A DNA stretch of 64,000 nucleotides from assembly GCF_028748145.1 (NCBI RefSeq), contig NZ_CP118181.1, forward strand, positions 689,433-753,432, in the 5' to 3' direction. Source of the stretch: Entomospira culicis. Lineage in GTDB: Bacteria > Spirochaetota > Spirochaetia > WRBN01. Position numbers and translations under genes: made by a program. Within the stretch, counting starts at the first letter, position 1; each line of letters starts with the position of its first letter. The notes under the pieces were generated by a model, which ran no database searches, had not been told where the DNA came from, and saw only the letters and a list, made by a program, of their open reading frames with translations. Shown piece after piece: positions 18,485 through 26,051 of the stretch.

Positions 18485-20005
18485 ATGAGTGAAGAGTATG
18501 CAATAGAATTTAAGGGAATTACTAAACGTTTTGGTTCGTTGCTTGCCAATAATGATGTCTCTTGGCGCATTAAAAAGGGTGAGGTTCATGCATTACTGGG
18601 AGAGAATGGCGCGGGGAAATCGACCATTACTTCCATTTTATTTGGGCTCATTCAGGCAGATGCTGGTGAGATTTTGATTTATGGCAAGCCAGTGAATATT
18701 CAAAATCCCAACGACGCTAATGCATTGGGCATTGGTATGGTACATCAACACTTTAAGTTGGTGCCAAGCTATACCGTCGTGGAGAATATCGTACTGGGAA
18801 TGGAGCCAAGGAATCGGTTTGGCCATCTGGACTATGCGGGGGCGCGTAGCAAAATTAAGGAGCTGTCAACACAATTTGGCTTAGATGTTGACCCCGATGC
18901 CAAAATTCGTGATATCAATGTGGGCATGCAGCAACGGGTAGAGATTCTAAAGACGCTCTATCGCCAAGCACAGATTATTGTGTTAGACGAACCCACCGCG
19001 GTGTTGACGCCTCAAGAGATTGATGAGTTGATGCAGATTATTCTTCGCCTAAAGAGCCAAGGCAGAACGATTATCTTTATTAGCCATAAGCTTAAAGAGA
19101 TTAAGACTTGTGCTGATCAGGTTACGGTGTTGCGTCGTGGGCAGATGGTGGGCTCGGCTTTGGTTTCTGATTGTAGCGAGGCTGAGTTGGCGCGGATGAT
19201 GGTGGGGCATGAGGTCTCCTTTACTACGCCTAAGAAGAAGGCGCAAGTGGGGGGTGCGGTCTTACGCATTGAGGACTTATCGGTACGATCTCCCCTCGGC
19301 GCATTGGCCGTTGAGGGGCTTACGTTGAATGTGCATGCCGGAGAGATTGTGGGTATTGCTGGGGTGGATGGCAATGGACAGAGTGAACTTACGCTGGCTT
19401 TGGCGGGGGTTTTACGGCCGGAGTCGGGCAAAATTTTTATTGGTAAGGAGTGCATCAACCAAAAGAGCGTGCGCCAACGCGTGGAGATGGGCTTTGGTTT
19501 AACCCCAGAGAATCGTGAGACGCAAGGTGGTGTAGGCGACTTTAATTTAGCCGAAAATTATGTGCTGAAATCTTACTATAAAGAGCCCTATTCTAATCGT
19601 TTTGGCTGGCTTAATAAAAAGCGAATGATCGATGACGCGCAGGTTCAATTGGAAAATTTCGATGTACGATCGGCGGATGGGTGGCGATCGATGTTGGGCG
19701 ATCTCTCTGGAGGTAATCGTCAAAAGTTAATTGTAGCGCGAGAAATTGCTCTGGCGGATAAGCTTTTGGTCGTCTCCCAACCTACTCGCGGTCTGGATGT
19801 GGGCTCGATTGAGTATATCCATCGACGCATTATTGAACACCGCGATCAGGGAAAAGCGATCTTGCTGATTAGTTTTGAGCTGGATGAGATCCTCAATCTT
19901 TGCGATCGCATTGCGGCGATTTCACACGGAAAGATTGTCGGTGTTCTCGATGCCAAGGATGCAACCAAGCAGGCTGTTGGTCAGATGATGGCTACGACTC
20001 GTTAA
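18485..20005 (+). CDS. BMP/PnrA-type nucleoside ABC transporter, ATP-binding subunit
   Basis: 506 aa with two fused ABC domains. The first has Walker A GENGAGKS, Walker B IIVLDEPTAVL and H-loop FISHKL. The second has a degenerate Walker A (GVDGNGQSE), signature LSGGNRQK and QPTRGLD. This double-domain form is typical of the sugar/nucleoside-type importers (YufO/NupO/BmpE-like), and the TPENRETQGGV segment supports a nucleoside or purine substrate. The two permeases follow directly. The start is set by the promoter 6 nt upstream. A substrate-binding lipoprotein is not seen nearby. Confidence 0.9.
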   Translation: MSEEYAIEFKGITKRFGSLLANNDVSWRIKKGEVHALLGENGAGKSTITSILFGLIQADAGEILIYGKPVNIQNPNDANALGIGMVHQHFKLVPSYTVVENIVLGMEPRNRFGHLDYAGARSKIKELSTQFGLDVDPDAKIRDINVGMQQRVEILKTLYRQAQIIVLDEPTAVLTPQEIDELMQIILRLKSQGRTIIFISHKLKEIKTCADQVTVLRRGQMVGSALVSDCSEAELARMMVGHEVSFTTPKKKAQVGGAVLRIEDLSVRSPLGALAVEGLTLNVHAGEIVGIAGVDGNGQSELTLALAGVLRPESGKIFIGKECINQKSVRQRVEMGFGLTPENRETQGGVGDFNLAENYVLKSYYKEPYSNRFGWLNKKRMIDDAQVQLENFDVRSADGWRSMLGDLSGGNRQKLIVAREIALADKLLVVSQPTRGLDVGSIEYIHRRIIEHRDQGKAILLISFELDEILNLCDRIAAISHGKIVGVLDAKDATKQAVGQMMATTR

Positions 20006-20024
20006 CGATTAAAGAGGATATAAC

Positions 20025-21179
20025 ATGGATAAAACACGCTCTACGCTTTTAATGCGTTTTGTTGATATTTCGTTGAAGAATAAGCTTTTAATGAGTCTAT
20101 ATGTGGTGGCGATTGGCTTTTTGCTCTCTACGCTTCTTTTACTGATGGTGGGTAAGTCACCGATGGTGATGTATAATGCGATTTTTCAAAATATTACAGG
20201 ATATGATTTGACAAGGCATCGCTTTAATGCGCGTTATATTGGCAATTGGCTAATGTTGAGTATGCCATTGGTCTTAACGGGATTGTCGTTGAATTTCGCC
20301 TTTCGCAGCGGATTTTTTAATATCGGTGCTGAGGGGCAATTCATTATGGGGCTCACGTTTGCGCAATACTTTGCTTTTGTCTTGCCTCCTATGATGGGAT
20401 TAACCGCGATTTTGGCGGTGCTTCTAGGTGGTGTTGCTGGCGCGATGTGGGGCGGAATTGTTGGTTTCTTTCGGGGCAAGTATCAGGTTTCGGAGGTGGT
20501 ACTAACGATTATGTTCAACTACATTGCCTTCTTTTTTAGTCGATGGTTTTCGCAAAATTTTCTCCCCGATGCAAACTCCTATCGGGCGGCAAATTTTCCG
20601 CAAGAAGCACTCCTTACGAATAGCTGGCTTCAGAGTATTACAAATAACTCTCAATTAAATAATGGAATATTTATCGCGCTTATCGCGTTGTTGGTTTATC
20701 ATTTAGTGATGGAGAAGACGGTGCACGGCTTTAGCTTACGCGCATCGGGATTTAATCCCATGGCTGCGAAATTTTCAGGGATAGCGCCAGTGCGTTCCGC
20801 TTTTATCGCGATGGCGGGGGCGGGGGCGTTTGCTGGACTTGCTGGGGGAATTGTCTACTTGGGTAGCTTTACCTTTGGACGCGTTATCCAAGGGCAAGAT
20901 GGTTATGGCTTTACTGGTATCGCGGTGGGCTTAGTCTCCGGGGGATCGGCGATTGGTACGCTTTTGTCGGGACTCTTCTTTGGTCTACTCAACGCAGCTT
21001 CTCCCTTGATGCAATCTCGAGGCATTCCGCGTGAGATTACCAGTATGATTAGCGCCTTTGTGGTTATTTTGATCGCCTTAGAATTTGGTATTAAAAAGCG
21101 CATGCAGAGTTGGCTCATTGGCGAGCAGGTGAAGCGTGCACAATCAACATCAGAACACAAAGATAAGGAAGGAGCCTAG
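20025..21179 (+). CDS. Nucleoside ABC transporter permease 1
   Basis: 384 aa, with about eight to ten hydrophobic segments spread over residues 25-365 and the BPD_transp_2 signature GFFNIGAEGQFIMGL. It pairs with the second permease to form the membrane channel of the importer. AGAGGA lies before the ATG. The gene is 19 bp after the ATPase gene and 1 bp before the second permease. Confidence 0.9.
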   Translation: MDKTRSTLLMRFVDISLKNKLLMSLYVVAIGFLLSTLLLLMVGKSPMVMYNAIFQNITGYDLTRHRFNARYIGNWLMLSMPLVLTGLSLNFAFRSGFFNIGAEGQFIMGLTFAQYFAFVLPPMMGLTAILAVLLGGVAGAMWGGIVGFFRGKYQVSEVVLTIMFNYIAFFFSRWFSQNFLPDANSYRAANFPQEALLTNSWLQSITNNSQLNNGIFIALIALLVYHLVMEKTVHGFSLRASGFNPMAAKFSGIAPVRSAFIAMAGAGAFAGLAGGIVYLGSFTFGRVIQGQDGYGFTGIAVGLVSGGSAIGTLLSGLFFGLLNAASPLMQSRGIPREITSMISAFVVILIALEFGIKKRMQSWLIGEQVKRAQSTSEHKDKEGA

Positions 21180-21180
21180 C

Positions 21181-22077
21181 ATGAATATTTTTGATATAAG
21201 TTTTTGGCAGACATTTTTACCCTCGATGCTGATGATCTCCGCTCCAATTATCTTGACGGCGCTGGGGGGATTAATTAATGAGAAGAGCGGGATTGTCAAT
21301 ATTGGCTTGGAAGGCTTGATGGGTTTTGGTGCATTTACGGCTGCAGCGATTCATGTTACTTTGGAGCCTCAATTGAGTAATGGTCTATCGGTGAGCGTTG
21401 CTCTACTGGGGGCGGCGTTGATCGGTATGCTCTTTAGCCTCATCCATGCATTTGCCACGATATCGCTTAAAGGAAATCAAATTATCTCGGGCACGGGATT
21501 AAACTTTCTCTCTTCAGGACTCACCATTTTCCTTGCACAATTGATCTTCAATCAAGAGCGCACCAATCCCTTTAAGAGCGGTATGTCTGGATTAACCTCT
21601 TACAAGATTTATCCGAGCGCGTTTATCGCTTTGGCAGTAATGGTGGGGGTTTGGTATCTTTTGAATAAACGGGTGTTCGGGTTGCGTCTGCGCGCATGTG
21701 GTGAGAATCCTCAGGCTGCTTCTGGGGCGGGAGTGAATGTCAAACGCATGCAATATATCGGCGTGGTTGCTGGTGGCGCATTGGCTGGTATTGGTGGGGC
21801 GACGCTGGTGCTTACACAAACCATTCAATATACCGGTTCGCTGATTAACGGTACGGGATTTATCGCGCTTGCTGCGATTGGCTTTGGTCGTTGGACAGTG
21901 GGCGGAGTAAGTTTGGCCTCGATTCTCTTTGGTTCAGCAATGACTTACGCGCTGATGAGTAGCAGTAACAGTGGCGTTATTCCGCGCGAGTTCTTCTTGG
22001 CGCTTCCTTATATTGTAACGGTAATTTCGTTGGTGCTTTTTGATTACTGGAAGATCAAGCGATTAGGCTTGAGTTAA
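21181..22077 (+). CDS. Nucleoside ABC transporter permease 2
   Basis: 298 aa, hydrophobic throughout, with the family motif GIVNIGLEGLMGFGAF. The ATG at 21181 is chosen because GGAAGGAG lies a few nt upstream, inside the end of the first permease gene; a longer reading from 21136 would overlap that gene by 44 bp. It is the last gene of the operon, and a strong intrinsic terminator follows at 22100. Confidence 0.9.
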   Translation: MNIFDISFWQTFLPSMLMISAPIILTALGGLINEKSGIVNIGLEGLMGFGAFTAAAIHVTLEPQLSNGLSVSVALLGAALIGMLFSLIHAFATISLKGNQIISGTGLNFLSSGLTIFLAQLIFNQERTNPFKSGMSGLTSYKIYPSAFIALAVMVGVWYLLNKRVFGLRLRACGENPQAASGAGVNVKRMQYIGVVAGGALAGIGGATLVLTQTIQYTGSLINGTGFIALAAIGFGRWTVGGVSLASILFGSAMTYALMSSSNSGVIPREFFLALPYIVTVISLVLFDYWKIKRLGLS

Positions 22078-22099
22078 ATGACAAAATGATAAAGAGGAG

Positions 22100-22134
22100 A
22101 AGAGATACCTAGCGTTTGTTGGGTATCTCTTTTT
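22100..22134 (+). terminator. Intrinsic terminator of the nucleoside ABC operon
   Basis: Perfect stem AAGAGATACC (22100-22109) with GGTATCTCTT (22122-22131), a 12-nt loop and a T run ending at 22134. Confidence 0.85.
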
Positions 22135-22173
22135 GATGAGGTGACAGGTGGTTAAATTTGGGGGAGGGATAAA

Positions 22174-22200
22174 TAAAAAAACCAAGAGATTAATCTTGGT
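22174..22200 (-). terminator. Intrinsic terminator of the tRNA-Arg gene
   Basis: On the minus strand ACCAAGA (22200-22194) pairs with TCTTGGT (22187-22181) across a 6-nt loop, followed by a run of T (the A tract 22180-22174 on the plus strand). Confidence 0.8.
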
Positions 22201-22210
22201 TTTAAAAAAC

Positions 22211-22283
22211 GAGCCTGAAAGGATTCGAACCTCCGACCCTCAGTACCGCAAACTGATGCTCTATCCAGCTGAGCTACAGGCTC
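22211..22283 (-). tRNA. tRNA-Arg, anticodon GCG
   Basis: The minus strand folds into a full cloverleaf. The acceptor GAGCCTG pairs with CAGGCTC and the D stem GCTC with GAGC. The anticodon stem TCAGT/ACTGA encloses the loop TTGCGGT, and the T arm is GGAGG-TTCGAAT-CCTTT. U33 is followed by GCG at 34-36, which decodes CGC (and CGU by wobble). A20 in the D loop and C35 are arginine identity elements. CCA is not encoded. Most bacteria read these codons with an ACG anticodon deaminated to inosine, so GCG is unusual. Confidence 0.93.
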
Positions 22284-22294
22284 TTGATAACTCT

Positions 22295-22323
22295 ATCATA
22301 GCAGAATGATAAAAAAATGTCAA
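22295..22323 (-). promoter_or_regulatory. Promoter of tRNA-Arg
   Basis: Minus strand: consensus -35 TTGACA (22323-22318), 17-bp spacer, -10 TATGAT (22300-22295), 11 nt before the mature tRNA 5' end. Confidence 0.85.
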
Positions 22324-22387
22324 GAGATAAAGAAAAAGAATAGTTATTTTTTTTCTTTTGTGCTATAATAAAGGCGGAGGTTGTGTT

Positions 22388-22747
22388 ATGCAAACGAAGA
22401 TGAAGCTCTTTTTGGTGGGTATTGTGGCGATGGTGATACTAAGTACGTGGCTTTATGCAAGTCAACGAAGCAATCGTCGTAGGAGCGAGTCGCAAGAACA
22501 AGTGGTTCTCTTGGTGGAGGATCTTAGCACGCGGGTAGAGAAGTTAGAGCAGGAGTATTACGCCTTTAAGGTGGCGTTACTCAATCAACCTACAGCGGTG
22601 GTAAAAAGTTCTTCATGGCTAATATTCTTGCTCCCCCTCTTCTTGATGGCTTTTGGATTGATCTATTGGCAAAACATGCGTAAAATTCAAGCGTTACAAA
22701 AAGAGATGGAAGCACTACGCGCATTGCTAGAGGAATATAAAGAGTAA
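22388..22747 (+). CDS. Small membrane protein with two TM segments and coiled coils
   Basis: 119 aa. There is a TM segment at about residues 7-23, a charged coiled-coil-like stretch (LVEDLSTRVEKLEQEYYAF), a second TM at about 76-94 and a second helical tail (KIQALQKEMEALRALLEEYKE). I do not recognise the family. GGCGGAGG at 22373-22380 sets the ATG at 22388. A TATAAT at 22364-22369 is the likely -10 box, giving a leader of about 12 nt. A strong terminator follows. Confidence 0.75.
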   Translation: MQTKMKLFLVGIVAMVILSTWLYASQRSNRRRSESQEQVVLLVEDLSTRVEKLEQEYYAFKVALLNQPTAVVKSSSWLIFLLPLFLMAFGLIYWQNMRKIQALQKEMEALRALLEEYKE

Positions 22748-22783
22748 CATTGTTTAGAAAAAAGAATGTATGATGTAATGAAG

Positions 22784-22829
22784 AAAAAAAGGTATGGCGA
22801 TAGGTTTGCCGATACCTTTTTTCTTTTTT
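22784..22829 (+). terminator. Intrinsic terminator after the two-TM protein
   Basis: An A-rich left arm running into GGTATGGC pairs with GCC-G-ATACCTTTTTT (one bulged base), followed by a T-rich tract to 22829. Confidence 0.8.
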
Positions 22830-22841
22830 TAGGAGGTAGAG

Positions 22842-22907
22842 ATGGAGTTTGATTTAATTAGTGCATTGTTGAGATTAGTAGCTCTTATCTTTTTTTCTGG
22901 TAGGTGA
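22842..22907 (+). CDS. Tiny hydrophobic peptide (21 aa), unknown
   Basis: A 21-codon frame that starts MEFDLISALLRL and is otherwise hydrophobic, ending in Gly-Arg. It has a perfect AGGAGG (22831-22836) 5 nt before the ATG. Its TGA overlaps the GTG start of the next gene (GTGA at 22904-22907), so the two could be translationally coupled. Such a peptide could be a membrane microprotein, or simply a leader that opens the next start. No family is recognised. Confidence 0.5.
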   Translation: MEFDLISALLRLVALIFFSGR

Positions 22908-23176
22908 TTCGGGTGCAGATGTTGCATTACCGCGCTTGGTATCAATTTTTAGGCAAGTACGGAGTAACGAAAGAGAGCATTAGACGAGGCTTTTTCGCTG
23001 GTTTTTCGCTTTGTAAAGAACCATTGCGCACGATCTATTTGCAAAATTCGCACTTCGAGGCGCAATTAAAAGCGCATCGCCATCGTATGCGACGTGAAGC
23101 GCGTCCTCTTCTTTTAAAAGGAGCAATCGTACTGGCAATCATCTATTTACTCACCTTTTTTCTTTTCGGGAGGTAA
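22904..23176 (+). CDS. Small protein with C-terminal membrane anchor, unknown
   Basis: 90 aa from a GTG at 22904 overlapping the stop of the tiny upstream frame. The first 65 residues are basic and aromatic (LHYRAWYQFLGKYGV; HRHRMRREARP), and residues about 70-88 form one membrane segment. The family is not recognised. The next gene starts 3 bp after the stop, so the genes are likely co-expressed. Confidence 0.65.
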   Translation: MIRVQMLHYRAWYQFLGKYGVTKESIRRGFFAGFSLCKEPLRTIYLQNSHFEAQLKAHRHRMRREARPLLLKGAIVLAIIYLLTFFLFGR

Positions 23177-23179
23177 TGA

Positions 23180-23668
23180 TTGGAATACAAGTATGTTTTA
23201 GAGAACGTCTCTAATTATTTTTTGAGCTTAGAACAACAGACGCATCTGCGGGCGTTTGCTCAACGTCTCATCGTACTGTTTGATGAACATATGCAATGGT
23301 ATAATCCTCAATGGTATACGGTATGGCAGGCGCAAATTTCTGCGGTGAAACATCTTCATATCGTCTATACGGGGGCATTTTGCTACATTCAGTTTACTGA
23401 GAAGGAGACCAGTCAAGCAGAAGCGCTGTTTCCGACTTATTTTGATGGTTATTACGCGGAGGATGGATTTCATTCCTGTGCCTACCTATATTATGAAGGA
23501 CTAGAAGATGATTTAGGTGTGTGCGCAGAGTTTGGGGATATCTTTGGTCAAGCTACGCTATGGTTTCGTCGCGGTGTTTTGCTTCATATCAATGTGGTTG
23601 CTTATTTTAATACAAATAAACAGTTTATCCCCAATGATATAGAAAAATTGTCAGTATATAAAGATTAA
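23180..23668 (+). CDS. Hypothetical protein, 162 aa
   Basis: Soluble acidic alpha/beta protein rich in aromatic residues (FDGYYAEDGF, YLYYEGLEDDLG). I do not recognise a domain. The TTG start has GGGAGG 6 nt upstream; no in-frame ATG gives a better start. It belongs to the same tight cluster as the two preceding small genes. Confidence 0.6.
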   Translation: MEYKYVLENVSNYFLSLEQQTHLRAFAQRLIVLFDEHMQWYNPQWYTVWQAQISAVKHLHIVYTGAFCYIQFTEKETSQAEALFPTYFDGYYAEDGFHSCAYLYYEGLEDDLGVCAEFGDIFGQATLWFRRGVLLHINVVAYFNTNKQFIPNDIEKLSVYKD

Positions 23669-23694
23669 TAATTACTAAAGGCAGGGAATAACGT

Positions 23695-23751
23695 ATGAAC
23701 ATATCTTTAAATGGCGTGATTGTCGGCGTGCTCTTATTCTTATTAAAATGA
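23695..23751 (+). CDS. Tiny hydrophobic peptide (18 aa), unknown
   Basis: MNISLNGVIVGVLLFLLK, almost wholly a short membrane-spanning stretch ending in Lys. AGGG (23683-23686) lies 8 nt before the ATG. It sits between two genes of the cluster and resembles in kind, not in sequence, the 21-aa frame at 22842. It could be a membrane microprotein or a chance frame. Confidence 0.4.
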   Translation: MNISLNGVIVGVLLFLLK

Positions 23752-23770
23752 ACAGTGAAAGGAGATTATT

Positions 23771-24307
23771 ATGAAATACATTTTACCTAATAATCAAGTT
23801 TGTGCGTTGCATAAAATCAGCTTAGCCAAGGATATCACCGACTTTCAAGCAAGACATCATACGCCAGAGTATCTGCATCTGGTGGAGACGTGGGGCGCGC
23901 ATCATTATCTCTTTGAACTAACGGGAGGCGATAGCTATCTCTGTGTTACCTTTAGTGCCGAGAGCGATGACAATTTAATGCTACACATTACCGCCGATCA
24001 GCGTGTGGCGCTTATTGCTATCCACGATAAGCTTATTTTTATCGATATGTTGGAGAAAAAGGTCCAAGTGGTAGCTTGCCAATGGTATATTGCGGGTCTC
24101 CACATTCTCGATAACGGCACTTTTCTGGTGGATTGTGAGAGAGTCCTTTATCTCATTACGGTTGAGGGTAAAATTATTCAAGAGATACCCTTTAGCCAGA
24201 GGATTCTTCATCTCGCTTGGGATGCACAGGGCGTTGATGTGATTACCGAAGATGAAGAGCATCATCGCATTATTCTTGATGATGAACAGGGAAGGGGCAT
24301 TTTTTAA
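23771..24307 (+). CDS. Hypothetical protein, 178 aa
   Basis: The sequence is dominated by beta-strand patterns with repeated hydrophobic-D/N turns (ALIAIHDKLIFIDMLEKKVQVV, LHILDNGTFLVDCERVLYLI), similar in texture to one or two beta-propeller blades. No family is recognised. AAAGGAG is well placed before the ATG. It is the last gene of the unknown cluster, and no terminator is obvious. Confidence 0.65.
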   Translation: MKYILPNNQVCALHKISLAKDITDFQARHHTPEYLHLVETWGAHHYLFELTGGDSYLCVTFSAESDDNLMLHITADQRVALIAIHDKLIFIDMLEKKVQVVACQWYIAGLHILDNGTFLVDCERVLYLITVEGKIIQEIPFSQRILHLAWDAQGVDVITEDEEHHRIILDDEQGRGIF

Positions 24308-24544
24308 TATTTTTTAGCTGATTTCTACCTATATTTAAGCTTCTTTAAGAGAGTGTGCTTGAACCGCTCTATAGCTTAGAGCAAGAGATCAAAATACGAC
24401 AATAAACCTAAGAGATGAAGAAGCATATGATAAAGAATGATTTGATTGAGAAAAAAGGCTTTTTTATTAGACAGAATAATACTTATGCATTAAATAATAT
24501 TCCCTATTTTTATCTATTATTATCATAAAATAAATCAAAAAAGC
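24308..24544. other. AT-rich intergenic stretch before the alanine symporter
   Basis: No recognisable gene or riboswitch. A 37-codon frame (24415-24528) has no ribosome binding site or promoter close by and is probably chance. There is no glycine-riboswitch core, although such elements are common before symporters of this family. Confidence 0.6.
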
Positions 24545-24573
24545 TTGACATTCATCAAAAAAAATATAATAAT
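24545..24573 (+). promoter_or_regulatory. Probable promoter of the symporter operon
   Basis: TTGACA (24545-24550), 17-bp spacer, AATAAT (24568-24573). Just downstream is a 12-codon frame (24583-24618) that stops 2 nt before the symporter ATG. Confidence 0.5.
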
Positions 24574-24620
24574 TATACTGATATGCTTTTTTACTTGGAG
24601 GGCATATTAAAGGGGTAGAC

Positions 24621-26048
24621 ATGCAAGAAACCATTAATCAACTAGCTGCACTGATTAGCCTTATTGTGGATAATCTTTGGCAGTACTTAGGCGTTCCTAT
24701 TATTATTTTAGTTGGACTCTATTTTACGCTCTCTTCTGGCTTCGTACAACTGCGACTTTTTCCTAAAATGTTAGCTATGTTGGGGGAAGGATTCCATCAC
24801 ACCGACGATAGTGGTAAAAAAAAGGCGGGTATCTCAGGCTTTGAGGCTTTTGCTATTAGTATTGCTAGTCGTGTAGGTACGGGTAACCTTGCTGGCGTCG
24901 CGATGGCTATCTCTCTAGGTGGTCCTGGGGCTATCTTTTGGATGTGGGTTATGGCCTTCTTGGGCATGGCTACTGCCTTTGTGGAGAGTACCCTTGCGCA
25001 AGTTTTTAAAGTTCCCTCTAGTGAGTCTGGACACTTTAGAGGCGGTCCGGCCTATTATTTACGTAATGCATTAAACAGTAACGGTATTGCTATTCTCTTC
25101 TCTATTTTAATGGTTATTACTTTTGGATATGTACTCAATATGATTCAGGTTAATACGATTGCGCTCTCTTTTCAAGAGACATTTAATCTTAGCCCTAAGA
25201 TTAGTGCGATTGTTCTCGCCATCATGACAATATTAATTTTGATGGGTGGAGCTAAACGTATTGCCAACTTCTCCAGCCTCTTTGTACCTGTGATGGCATT
25301 GAGTTATATTGTGGTGGGGTTTATTGTTGTGATCATGAATTATAAAAACATTCCATCGGTGATTACCCTTATTTTTAGCAGTGCATTCAGAGCAGACGCA
25401 GCTTTTGGGGGATTTTTGGGAACGATGATGGTGGGTGTTCGTCGTGGACTTTTTAGTAACGAGGCGGGGATGGGTAGTGCTCCGGCTGCAGCTGCAGCTG
25501 CCAATACCTCGCATCCTGTTAAGCAGGGATTGATTCAGAGTTTTTCCGTCTTTACCGATACGTTTGTGGTCTGCTCGGTAACGGCTTTTATCATTCTTGG
25601 CAGTGGCATTTGGGGGGTAAGTGAGGCGCAAGGCATTGTTCTTATGCAAGAGGCCCTTGCCCAATCGATTGGTAGTTTGAGTAATTATTATGTCTCTATT
25701 TTGATCTTTATCTTTGCTTTTACCAGCGTGATCGGTAACTATTTTTATGCCGAGAGTAGTTTAGCCTACCTAACCAAAGAGAATCGATTGATGTTAAATG
25801 TATTCAAGGTTACGGTAGCCTTAATGGTCTTTATTGGACCTTTGGCGGAGAATCTTTTAGTTTGGAACTTAGGGGATCTCTTTGTTATCTTGATGGCATT
25901 TGTTAATCTCTATGCAATTGTTCGCCTCTTTCCTGTCGCAAAAGAAACGCTGGATGACTTTACGCAACAGCTTAAACTGGGTAAAGACCCTGAGTTTAAA
26001 CGTGATCGTATTAAAAAATGGGATATCCCTGTTTGGAAAGGTGAGTAA
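24621..26048 (+). CDS. Sodium:alanine/glycine symporter (AGCS family)
   Basis: 475 aa with about ten to eleven membrane segments. AGCS signatures are GISGFEAFAISIASRVGTGNLAGVAMAI in the N-terminal half and RRGLFSNEAGMGSAPAAAAAA in the middle. It imports alanine or glycine with Na+. AGGGG lies before the ATG. It is first in an operon with the nicotinamidase-like, tcdA and polyprenyl synthase genes (3-bp gap, then overlap or 0-bp gap), although these share no obvious pathway. Confidence 0.93.
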   Translation: MQETINQLAALISLIVDNLWQYLGVPIIILVGLYFTLSSGFVQLRLFPKMLAMLGEGFHHTDDSGKKKAGISGFEAFAISIASRVGTGNLAGVAMAISLGGPGAIFWMWVMAFLGMATAFVESTLAQVFKVPSSESGHFRGGPAYYLRNALNSNGIAILFSILMVITFGYVLNMIQVNTIALSFQETFNLSPKISAIVLAIMTILILMGGAKRIANFSSLFVPVMALSYIVVGFIVVIMNYKNIPSVITLIFSSAFRADAAFGGFLGTMMVGVRRGLFSNEAGMGSAPAAAAAANTSHPVKQGLIQSFSVFTDTFVVCSVTAFIILGSGIWGVSEAQGIVLMQEALAQSIGSLSNYYVSILIFIFAFTSVIGNYFYAESSLAYLTKENRLMLNVFKVTVALMVFIGPLAENLLVWNLGDLFVILMAFVNLYAIVRLFPVAKETLDDFTQQLKLGKDPEFKRDRIKKWDIPVWKGE

Positions 26049-26051
26049 CAT

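Noticed and set aside
22113-22300. A CRISPR or integrative element at the tRNA-Arg gene
   Set aside because: No direct repeat of the tRNA 3' end, no integrase and no spaced repeats nearby; the adjacent repeats are ordinary terminators.
24415-24528. 37-codon frame in the gap before the alanine symporter
   Set aside because: No ribosome binding site, and no -10 box at leaderless distance; AT-rich DNA gives such frames by chance.
24308-24620. Glycine riboswitch before the AGCS symporter
   Set aside because: The conserved glycine aptamer core is not present in the sequence.
25233-25664. 143-codon frame antisense to the alanine symporter
   Set aside because: Shadow of the conserved symporter frame; composition rich in His, Lys and Thr, with no domain.
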